Source of the DNA: VXYL01 sp965116345 | GTDB lineage: Bacteria; Pseudomonadota; Gammaproteobacteria; Pseudomonadales; Azotimanducaceae | NCBI GenBank assembly: GCA_965116345.1 | Contig: OZ220680.1 | Coordinates: forward strand, 3,286,001-3,350,000 | DNA length: 64,000 nucleotides | Reading direction: 5' to 3' | Shown: positions 16,026 to 23,435 of the stretch, one piece after another | How the letters are laid out: each line of letters begins with the position of its first letter | How positions within the stretch are numbered: the first letter of the stretch is position 1 | Translations under genes and position numbers: made by a program | Notes under the pieces: model-generated | What the model was told of the DNA's origin: nothing | What the model saw: the letters and a program-made list of their open reading frames with translations, nothing else | The model's database searches: none

Positions 16026-18881
16026 TTGAATACCCCCACAGGCCCGCAGAGCGTGTACACCACGCCGCTCTCTACAACAGACGACGCGCTTGAAGTCGTT
16101 GGCGGCAAGGGCCGGTCGCTGGCGAAAATGGCCAAGGCCGGCTTTCACGTCCCCGGCGGCTTTCTGATCACGACCGCCGCCTATCGCGGGTTTGTTGCCG
16201 ACAACAACCTACAGGACCGAATTCTGGGTCTCGCCCAACCTGCCGTGGTGGAGGGTAGGGCGTCGTTCGAGCAGTCTTCCTCGAACATACAGACGCTTTT
16301 CGCCGACATTGACCTGGCGGCGGACGTCACGACTGAAATCAGACAGGCCTACGAGGCGTTCGATGGTCGGCCATCGGTGGCGGTTCGTTCATCGGCGAAT
16401 GCAGAGGATCTGCCTGGTCTGTCGTTCGCCGGTCAGCAGGAGACCTATCTCAACGTCACCGGCGCCGATGCGGTTGTCGCGGCGGTGAGGAACTGCTGGG
16501 CCTCTTTGTGGACGGCGCAGGCGATCAGCTATCGGCATCAGAACGGGATCGATCAGGGTTCGGTCGCGATGGCTGTTGTGGTCCAGATCATGGTGCCTTC
16601 GGAGGTTTCCGGCATTCTGTTTACCGCCAACCCGGCCACCGGGGAGCGCAATGAACTCATCATCAACGCGAGCTTCGGTCTCGGCGAGGCGGTCGTCAGT
16701 GGTCAAGTGACACCTGACACGTATATCGTCGACAAGGCCAATACGACCGTCAAGGAAGCCATGATCGGTCCGAAGGAGCAGAAGATCATCTCCGACGGCG
16801 AGCAGGGTGTCCGGATCGAGGATGTGTCGGTATCGGAACGCGATCAATCCTCGTTGTCCGATGCCATGCTGTCCGAGTTGATCGACACGGCGCTGCAGAT
16901 CGAAGCGCTGTACGACGGGCTTCCTCAGGATATCGAGTGGGCCTTCTCGAAGGGTAGGCTGCATCTGCTGCAGTCACGACCAATTACCAATCTCCCGGTT
17001 CAGCCGATCGACGTCGAGTGGATACCGACGCCCCCGGCCAAGACCCTGGTTCGCCGCCAGATCGTCGAGAACATGCCGGACCCCGTTTGTCCGTTGTTCG
17101 AACAGCTCTACCTGACCGAGGGGCTGGAGATGCCCCGTAAGGACAACAGCCCCATGGTGGGCGGCGGCCCGGTCTTCGTCACCATGAACGGCTATGCCTA
17201 CCAGCGGGCGGACTGGCTGCAGCTGCAACCGAAGAAGGGCCAGGAATCCAGGGAGGTGACCGAGGAAGATCTCGAAGCGCAGGAGGCAGCCCTTGCCAAG
17301 CAGGCGGAAGCGGCCATCAAGGCGCAGCTGCAACAGCAGTCGGTGGCTGAGCACGAAGAACGCGATATGGAGTTGATGGTGGCTGATCTTTCCGATGAAG
17401 ATCGCAGGGCTTTCCGCGAATTTTCTGCATCGCAGAACATCGACGATCTGGCGCACCAGGTCACCATGCCGAAGTCCGACACCTCCGTGTACATGTTCGC
17501 CAGCAAAACCGCCTTCAATGATCGGCAACTGGCCGAATGGCACAACGAGACGATGCCGCGCCTGAGAGGTATTGGCGAGAAGTGGGCGAGACTGGATCCG
17601 GCAACGGCCAGCGATGAGGAACTTCTCGCCGGCATCATCGAAATGGGCCACGAAGAGGGGAACTACTGGTCGAGCAATGCCAGCCACACATTCGGCGTGG
17701 CGAAATCCACGGACTCCCATCTGCAGGATTTCCTGGAATATCACCTGCCCGATCACAACTACATCAGCGGTCAGTTTCTCTCGGGGATCGAATCGAAAAC
17801 CATGCAGGCGAACCGCGACCTCTTCGAGATCGCCAAGCGCCTTCGCGCCCATGAGGAACTGACCTACCTGGTCATCGTAACGCCAGCCCAGTTTCTGATG
17901 GACCTTCTGCGCGAGAAGGCGCTCGAAGAAGCCGAGGCGGCCGCTGTAGTAACGGGCATCGACGAATACTTGGCCACCTACGGGCACCAGGGATACAGCA
18001 TGGACTTCGTGGAGCCCACGCAGGCGGAGGATCCGTCCGCCCTGTTTGCGACGATCAAGGCCATGGTGGGCGACCCGGACTACGATCCGAAGAACCAGGA
18101 GATCAAAGCGAAGGCCATCCGGGAGCAGAAGTTCGCTGAGGTGTCGGAGCTCTTGACGGGCATCGAATACTGGCAGTTCCGTTATCGGTGGTGGCTGGCT
18201 CGCAAGTACAACCACATTCGCGAGGAGGTGGCGTTCTACTTCGGCTATACGTGGAACGTGTTGCGCCCGATGGCGGCGGAGCTGGGTCGTCGGATGGTCG
18301 AAGCGGGAACGTTTCTGACTCCGGAAGACACTTACTTCCTGGTCACCGATGAGCTGGACCAGGCGATTGCGGCGCGCAAATCCGGCAAGGGGTTACCCGA
18401 GCTCGGCAGGCTGGCGTCGGAACGCCGCGAGCTCCGGGAGGCGAGGAAATCTCACCATCCCCCGGGTACGGTGCCAGACGAAGCCAGCAACGTGCCGGGC
18501 ATCAAGTTCAAGGAAACGCAGATCAAGAACGACGAAAACAGCGACGCCATGCGTGGTTTCGCCGTCAGTTCCGGACGCGTGACTGCCCCGGCCAGTGTGA
18601 TCCTCGGCCCCGTGGAGTTCGACAGGATGGCACCGGGTTCGATCCTGGTATCACCCCTGACGACGCCCGCCTGGACGCAGCTCTTCGCCCACGCGGTGGG
18701 GCTCGTCACCGACATGGGCAGCATTCTCGCGCACGGCTCGATCGTTGCCCGGGAGTACGGCATCCCTGCCGTACTGGGAGTCGGTAACGGGACCAAACGC
18801 ATTGAGCACGGTCAGATGATCACCATCGATGGCGATGCCGGTACGGTTGAGATTCACGAGCAGATCGAAGAAACAGCGTAG
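16026..18881 (+). CDS. PEP/pyruvate-binding phosphotransferase (PEP synthase/rifampicin phosphotransferase-like)
   Basis: 951 residues from TTG 16026, placed 7 nt after AGAAGG and directly after the stop of the oxidoreductase gene. The N-terminal third is the PPDK_N ATP-binding domain (VVGGKGRSLAKMAKAGF, VAVRSSANAEDLPGLSFAGQ, ILFTANPATGERNELIINAS). The C-terminal PEP-utiliser swivelling domain has the phospho-accepting His in ILAHGSIVAREYGIPAVLG (His about 903). Between them is a ~500-residue substrate domain with a Glu/Gln-rich helix around 415-450. This three-part order is that of rifampicin phosphotransferases and related dikinases rather than housekeeping PpsA, which ends in a PEP-binding TIM barrel. 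The substrate is unknown; the operon suggests a metabolite imported by the adjacent transporter. Confidence 0.8.
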   Translation: MNTPTGPQSVYTTPLSTTDDALEVVGGKGRSLAKMAKAGFHVPGGFLITTAAYRGFVADNNLQDRILGLAQPAVVEGRASFEQSSSNIQTLFADIDLAADVTTEIRQAYEAFDGRPSVAVRSSANAEDLPGLSFAGQQETYLNVTGADAVVAAVRNCWASLWTAQAISYRHQNGIDQGSVAMAVVVQIMVPSEVSGILFTANPATGERNELIINASFGLGEAVVSGQVTPDTYIVDKANTTVKEAMIGPKEQKIISDGEQGVRIEDVSVSERDQSSLSDAMLSELIDTALQIEALYDGLPQDIEWAFSKGRLHLLQSRPITNLPVQPIDVEWIPTPPAKTLVRRQIVENMPDPVCPLFEQLYLTEGLEMPRKDNSPMVGGGPVFVTMNGYAYQRADWLQLQPKKGQESREVTEEDLEAQEAALAKQAEAAIKAQLQQQSVAEHEERDMELMVADLSDEDRRAFREFSASQNIDDLAHQVTMPKSDTSVYMFASKTAFNDRQLAEWHNETMPRLRGIGEKWARLDPATASDEELLAGIIEMGHEEGNYWSSNASHTFGVAKSTDSHLQDFLEYHLPDHNYISGQFLSGIESKTMQANRDLFEIAKRLRAHEELTYLVIVTPAQFLMDLLREKALEEAEAAAVVTGIDEYLATYGHQGYSMDFVEPTQAEDPSALFATIKAMVGDPDYDPKNQEIKAKAIREQKFAEVSELLTGIEYWQFRYRWWLARKYNHIREEVAFYFGYTWNVLRPMAAELGRRMVEAGTFLTPEDTYFLVTDELDQAIAARKSGKGLPELGRLASERRELREARKSHHPPGTVPDEASNVPGIKFKETQIKNDENSDAMRGFAVSSGRVTAPASVILGPVEFDRMAPGSILVSPLTTPAWTQLFAHAVGLVTDMGSILAHGSIVAREYGIPAVLGVGNGTKRIEHGQMITIDGDAGTVEIHEQIEETA

Positions 18882-18889
18882 TCTGGACG

Positions 18890-20383
18890 GTGGTTCAGAT
18901 GAAGCTGCCGAACTCACTGGCCAGCTCGAATACCGAGAGCGCCGGTGGCGACCCGAGTCGCCGGCGCAAGGTCCCGGTCCGCACCAAGGTCCTGTTCTCC
19001 TCAGGTGCCTTTCAGGAAGCCACGGTAGCCGCAGGCGGGTTGGTCACCGTCCTCTTCTATAACCAGATTCTCGGTGTTGCACCTAGTCTGTGCGGGACCG
19101 CGTTTCTGATTGCCAGCGTATTCGATGGCGTTACGGACCCGCTTGTGGGTGCCATGTCGGACCGCTTCAGAAGTCGCTGGGGCAGACGGCACCCATTGAT
19201 GCTGGCTTCGGCAATTCCGGCCGCAATCTCGTTCTACTTGCTGTACCAACCCGTCGACGGCCTCAGTGAAATGGGGTACTTCATATGGTTGACCGTCTTC
19301 TTGGTGCTCATGCGGCTGGCAATTACCTTTTACAACATCCCCCATGATGCACTTGGAGCGGAACTCACCGACGACTATGCGGAACGCTCGTCGGTCTTCG
19401 GGTACAACGCCGTCGCGGTATCATTGACCGCCATCCTCATGGCGGGGGTTGTCTATTTCGTGATTTTTCCAACAACCCCAGAGTATGAAAACGGCCTGTT
19501 GAACGCTTCACGGTACTTTATATTGGCGGGGGCGGGGGCCGTCGTAATTGCCGTTTCCGTTGTGGTGTGCACAGTGGGAACCGTGGACCAAATCCCCTAT
19601 ATTCACCATATAGACACCCGTGAAAGAGTTAGTTACGGAAGGTTCTTCCGAGAACTCGGGGTTCTGATTCGCAGCCCCTCCTATCTTTCGACCTGTTTGA
19701 GCCTGATAACAATCTTCACCGGTCTCGGCATCCTCGGTGTGGTGGGCACCTACGCCTATGTCTACGTATATGGCCTATCGACGGAGCAAATGACCCTGTT
19801 TGGAATTGCGAAGCTACCGGGAGTATTGACCGCCATACCGCTGCTGGGGCTGTTGTCCCAGTGGCTGGACAAGAGACAGATACTGATCGTCGCTGCCGCA
19901 ATCACCGGCATACTGATTTCATTGCCGCATGACTTGAAGATGCTCGACTGGTTCCCGGGCAACGATTCGCCCTATCTGCTTGTTGGTCTGCTTGTACCCC
20001 TCGTCCTCGGCTACATGATCCTACCGGTCGCCATGATTGTCGTGGATTCGCAGTTGGTCGATGTTGCCGACGAGCACGAATACCATACCGGCTCACGGTC
20101 GGAGGGCATCATCTTCGCTGTGCGCAGTTTCGCGATCAAGTCGACGAGTGGAGTCGGCGGGTTGATTGCAGGATTCGGGCTGGAGTACATCAGCTTTCCC
20201 GAAAACGCCGAAGTAGGTAGCCTCCTGCCGGAAACGATCCATGGCTTGCTCTTTCTAAACGGGCCGCTGTATCTGTTTCTCTATATTGCGGCGATTGGCT
20301 TCATGGTTTTCTATCGGATCGACAAGACACGCCACGATGAAATCCTCGCCGAGCTGGAAATCAGGCGCGCTGACTACGGGTGA
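18890..20383 (+). CDS. GPH-family (MelB-like) sugar:cation symporter
   Basis: 497 residues from GTG 18890 (ATG 18899 is equally possible), 8 bp after the phosphotransferase stop. About 12 hydrophobic segments are visible. The diagnostic glycoside-pentoside-hexuronide signature is present as DPLVGAMSDRFRSRWGRRHP (about 83-102), and ITFYNIPHDALGAELTDDY corresponds to the conserved loop after TM4. The family moves sugars or glycosides with Na+ or H+ across the inner membrane. Its position at the end of the oxidoreductase-phosphotransferase operon suggests it brings in their substrate. The gene is markedly AT-richer than the surrounding chromosome, as if the operon had been acquired. Confidence 0.88.
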   Translation: MVQMKLPNSLASSNTESAGGDPSRRRKVPVRTKVLFSSGAFQEATVAAGGLVTVLFYNQILGVAPSLCGTAFLIASVFDGVTDPLVGAMSDRFRSRWGRRHPLMLASAIPAAISFYLLYQPVDGLSEMGYFIWLTVFLVLMRLAITFYNIPHDALGAELTDDYAERSSVFGYNAVAVSLTAILMAGVVYFVIFPTTPEYENGLLNASRYFILAGAGAVVIAVSVVVCTVGTVDQIPYIHHIDTRERVSYGRFFRELGVLIRSPSYLSTCLSLITIFTGLGILGVVGTYAYVYVYGLSTEQMTLFGIAKLPGVLTAIPLLGLLSQWLDKRQILIVAAAITGILISLPHDLKMLDWFPGNDSPYLLVGLLVPLVLGYMILPVAMIVVDSQLVDVADEHEYHTGSRSEGIIFAVRSFAIKSTSGVGGLIAGFGLEYISFPENAEVGSLLPETIHGLLFLNGPLYLFLYIAAIGFMVFYRIDKTRHDEILAELEIRRADYG

Positions 20384-20414
20384 AGGGCGTCGGCCGTCCA
20401 CGGGTCGTGCAAGG

Positions 20415-20541
20415 TCACCGTGCCACCAGGTCGTTGTCGACACCCATCTCGTGGCGATAGCTGAGCGCCCGCGCGGTCCACTGTGAGGCCAGCAGTTTCG
20501 TACCATCCCAGTACGGATACCCTCTCGTTTCCCCTGCCCAG
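20415..20541 (-). pseudogene. Possible 3' remnant of an unidentified gene
   Basis: On the minus strand, directly downstream of the UGA-containing gene, one frame reads a protein-like tail with YPYWDGTKLLASQWTARALS followed by Arg/His-rich residues and a TGA at 20415-20417. It has no start and is closed upstream by a TAA. The composition looks like a real C-terminus, but I cannot place it in a family. Confidence 0.25.
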
Positions 20542-20555
20542 AGTGTTTATCGCGC

Positions 20556-21029
20556 CTACTTCTTGCGTCGGGAGTTAACCATGGTTACCAGCGTAAGCAT
20601 CTCGGCCGGGTCCATCCGACCAACGGGCGAGTTGCTGTAGGTGGACATTAGGACTCTCCCACCTCGATTCAAGAGGAATTCACTCGGTTGTATGAACTCG
20701 CGTTGTTCGTCCCACCAGGAACCCAGCGAATCGGCCTGTTCGCGGGTCACTCCGTAGGCGACAGGAAATCCAAGTGGTGCGGCAACTTTCAGAGTTTGTT
20801 CCTGCGTATCAACGGCAGCGGCAAATACGCTGACATCCTGTTCTGCGAACGCGGCACGGCGCTCTCCGTATCCAGCCAGAAGCCGGATGCAGTAGGGTCA
20901 CCAGTGGCCTCGATAGAACAACACGATCGCGAGGTTGGTGTCGATATCCCGGGGAAGTTCCAAGGTACCTCCGCCTGTCAGATTCAGTGTCAGGTTCGGG
21001 AAATCGTCACCTGTCGTTAACTTTTGCAT
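20556..21029 (-). CDS. Peroxiredoxin-like (AhpC/TSA) protein with in-frame UGA at the active site, probable selenoprotein
   Basis: Read from ATG 21029 (AGGAGG nine bases upstream) to TAG 20556, the gene is 157 residues with one internal TGA at codon 44 (20898-20900). The sequence before it ends LAIVLFYRGHW and the sequence after begins PYC, so TGA replaces the first Cys of the family motif FYRGHWCPYC, giving UPYC. The rest (VAAPLGFPVAYGVTREQADS, PSEFLLNRGGRV, PVGRMDPAEML) is normal for peroxiredoxin-like redoxins with no further stop or frameshift. Sec-containing Prx-like proteins with a UxxC motif are known from bacteria. The expected role is peroxide or disulfide reduction. The alternative is a single TGC-to-TGA nonsense mutation; the hairpin after the UGA argues for selenocysteine. 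Conventional gene calling would report only the C-terminal fragment 20556-20750. Confidence 0.8.
20870..20888 (-). promoter_or_regulatory. Candidate bacterial SECIS hairpin
   Basis: On the mRNA (minus strand), nine bases after the UGA, ATCCGGC pairs with GCTGGAT to form a 7-bp stem (one G-U pair) closing the loop TTCTG. The loop begins 17 bases after the UGA, inside the distance range of bacterial SECIS elements that bind SelB. The usual G in the first positions of the apical loop is absent unless the two innermost pairs open, so the fit is good but not perfect. Confidence 0.6.
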
Positions 21030-21102
21030 TCCTATTCCTCCTGTTGGAACGATGCCCTACAAGAAAGAGCAGGGGAACCCGAGCCCTCTCTCCCCGTCGC
21101 AT

Positions 21103-22005
21103 TCACATCGCGTCGAGCACCACCTCCATGGCGGCGGGGGCATCGATGCGGTAGGCGACCTCGGCGTTGGGGTCGTCGCGGCGCCGACTGGCGCGTTCGT
21201 CCACCACGGTCATGCCGCGGGTGAGCGAGCCGGCGAGTTCGACGTCGACGGCACGCGGCTCGATGGTCAACAGGTGCGGGTGGGTCACCGCAAGTACCGC
21301 ACACGGATCGTGCAACGCCGCGGAACGCCGACCGGCGAGGGCCTCCATCCGACCGTGCAGGTCGTCGAATACCTGTGCTGCGAACCGAGTGGTGGGTTTG
21401 TCCGCCCGGCGCAGCCGCTCGGTCACGGCGTCGTCGGTCTGCAACTGTTGGGTCAGGTTGAGGCCGCACATCGTTAGTCGTGCACCGGAACGAAACACGA
21501 CATCGGCGGCTTCCGGGTCGGCGAAGATGTTGAACTCCGCGACCCGGGTCGCGTTGCCGACCCCGGCACTGCCACCCATGATGGAGATCCCCGCGATGCG
21601 GTTCACCCACTCGGCGTCTCGCTGGATCGCCAGTGCGAGATTCGTCAAGGGTCCGACGGCGACCACAGTGACGTCGGGTGCGGCGGCGTCGAGTAGATAA
21701 CCGACCGCGTCGTCGCTTACCGGGACTCGGGAGTGCGCCAACCGGTCCACCTCGCCGAGCCCCGTGGCGCCGTGAACCACGGCGGCGTGCAGGGGTTCGC
21801 CGACCAGTGGCTTCGCGGCGCCCACATGCACCGGGGTGTCTACATCCAGGAGGGCCGTGACCAGCAGGGCGTTGGCCGTGGTCGCACTCAACGGGGCATT
21901 GCCGCTCACCGTGGTGATGCCGAGCACTTCGGCGTGGCGGTGGGCGAGGATCAGTGCGATGGCGTCGTCGTGGCCGGGATCGCAGTCGACGATGAGTCGG
22001 GGCAT
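21103..22005 (-). CDS. Inosine-uridine preferring nucleoside hydrolase family protein
   Basis: 300 residues from ATG 22005; the frame is open further upstream but the family N-terminus MPRLIVDCDPGHDDAIAL begins here. DCDPGHDD is the Ca2+-binding Asp cluster of nucleoside hydrolases, and the usual VTVVAVGPLTNLALA, ISIMGGSAGVGNATRVAEFN and HDPCAVL segments follow in order. It hydrolyses the N-glycosidic bond of ribonucleosides for salvage or catabolism. It is transcribed divergently from an MFS transporter gene, which may or may not carry its substrate. Length and motifs are complete. Confidence 0.9.
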   Translation of the reverse strand: MPRLIVDCDPGHDDAIALILAHRHAEVLGITTVSGNAPLSATTANALLVTALLDVDTPVHVGAAKPLVGEPLHAAVVHGATGLGEVDRLAHSRVPVSDDAVGYLLDAAAPDVTVVAVGPLTNLALAIQRDAEWVNRIAGISIMGGSAGVGNATRVAEFNIFADPEAADVVFRSGARLTMCGLNLTQQLQTDDAVTERLRRADKPTTRFAAQVFDDLHGRMEALAGRRSAALHDPCAVLAVTHPHLLTIEPRAVDVELAGSLTRGMTVVDERASRRRDDPNAEVAYRIDAPAAMEVVLDAM

Positions 22006-22142
22006 CGCCACAGTATGCGCCAACCGGGCGGTTGATCGCATCCAGCAGCCCGAGCCGCCGCGCCGGACATTGCCGTCGGCGCGGCCGATTTCCGACAGGC
22101 TGCCAGCGCGTATCATCACCCGACGCAGACTTGGCCCGAACC

Positions 22143-23435
22143 GTGCCGGACCCCATACACCGACGCCAATCGACACCCGATCGCGGGATCCTCGCGTGGA
22201 TGTGCGTCCTCATCGCCGTGAACCAGCTCGGCTTCGGCGCGGTGATTCCCGTTCTGCCGCTCTATGCCAAGTCGTTTGACGTATCCCAGACCGCGATCGG
22301 CGCCACGGTCGCCATCTACGGCTTGGCGCGGGTCTTCCTGGGCATCCCCACGGGTCAGCTCGCCGACCGGATCGGTCGGCGCAGCACCCTGGCGGTGGGC
22401 GGCATCGTTACCGTTCTCGGCAATCTCTGGTGCGCCGCGGCGACCAGCTACGTCGAACTGCTGATCGCCCGCCTGATCGCCGGTGCGGGGGCAGGTGTGG
22501 TGCTGACCGCCGGCCTTATCGTGCTGGCCGACATCACGACCACGGCCAACCGCGGCCGGACACTGTCCATCTACCAGGGCGTGTTCCTGTTCGCCGTGGG
22601 GATCGGACCGCTTCCCGGTGGATTCCTTGCCGAGCGATTCGGCTTGGCGGCGCCTTTCCTCGTGTACGGAATCGCCGGCGCGCTGGTCACCGCCGTTGCC
22701 TGGTTCGGCGTGCGCGAGACGCGCAGCATGCCCGACCCGGTGCCTTCCGGTGCCGAGGCCACACGCATGCGGACGGTGTCGTTGCGTGTCCAGCTGCGTC
22801 TGCTGCTCGACAACGTCGGCTTTCGGTTCGTCTGCCTGGTTGGACTCGTCGGCGCGCTGGCCCGGACCGGGGGCTTGTTCAGCATCGTTCCGCTGATCGC
22901 GCGGGATCGACTTTCGCTCTCCGCAACGGAAATCGGTGCCGGTTTCGCCCTCGGTAGTATTCTCGGCCTGTTCGTCACCTACCCGGCCGGCATGTTGGTG
23001 GATCGTCTCGGCCGCAAGGCGGTGATCGTGCCGGCGACGTTGCTGATCGGCGTGTCCATGCTCTGCTTCAGTTTCGCTCCGGACTACGCCTGGTTCCTCG
23101 TCGCCTGCGCCGTCTGGGGCGTGGCGATCACCGCGTCCGCGAGCGCGCCCGCGGCCTACGCGGCCGATGCGGCACCCCACGGCATGAACGCCGCGGCGAT
23201 GGGTTCCTATCGAATGCTGAGCGACGTCGGCTACGTGGCGGGGCCGATCCTGCTCGGCTGGCTGGGCGACACGGGCGGCCTCGATCTGCCGCTGTGGTCC
23301 GCGGCGGCGGCGCTCTTCGTCATGGCTGGATTGTTCGGATGGTACGCACCGGAGACGGCACGCGGCTCGCAGACCGATACTCGACCGAGAACCGTGGAGC
23401 GCATGCCAGAGACCAGCGAGAGCAGAACGCCGTGA
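22143..23435 (+). CDS. MFS transporter
   Basis: 430 residues from GTG 22143; upstream in-frame codons are Arg-rich and unlikely to be translated. Twelve hydrophobic segments are visible, starting ILAWMCVLIAVNQLGFGAVI. The MFS motif A occurs after TM2 (GQLADRIGRRSTLAVGG) and its repeat in the second half (PAGMLVDRLGRKAVI). It resembles the drug:H+ antiporter branch; the substrate is unknown. The stop overlaps the GTG start of lhr (GTGA), so the two are translationally coupled. Confidence 0.85.
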   Translation: MPDPIHRRQSTPDRGILAWMCVLIAVNQLGFGAVIPVLPLYAKSFDVSQTAIGATVAIYGLARVFLGIPTGQLADRIGRRSTLAVGGIVTVLGNLWCAAATSYVELLIARLIAGAGAGVVLTAGLIVLADITTTANRGRTLSIYQGVFLFAVGIGPLPGGFLAERFGLAAPFLVYGIAGALVTAVAWFGVRETRSMPDPVPSGAEATRMRTVSLRVQLRLLLDNVGFRFVCLVGLVGALARTGGLFSIVPLIARDRLSLSATEIGAGFALGSILGLFVTYPAGMLVDRLGRKAVIVPATLLIGVSMLCFSFAPDYAWFLVACAVWGVAITASASAPAAYAADAAPHGMNAAAMGSYRMLSDVGYVAGPILLGWLGDTGGLDLPLWSAAAALFVMAGLFGWYAPETARGSQTDTRPRTVERMPETSESRTP

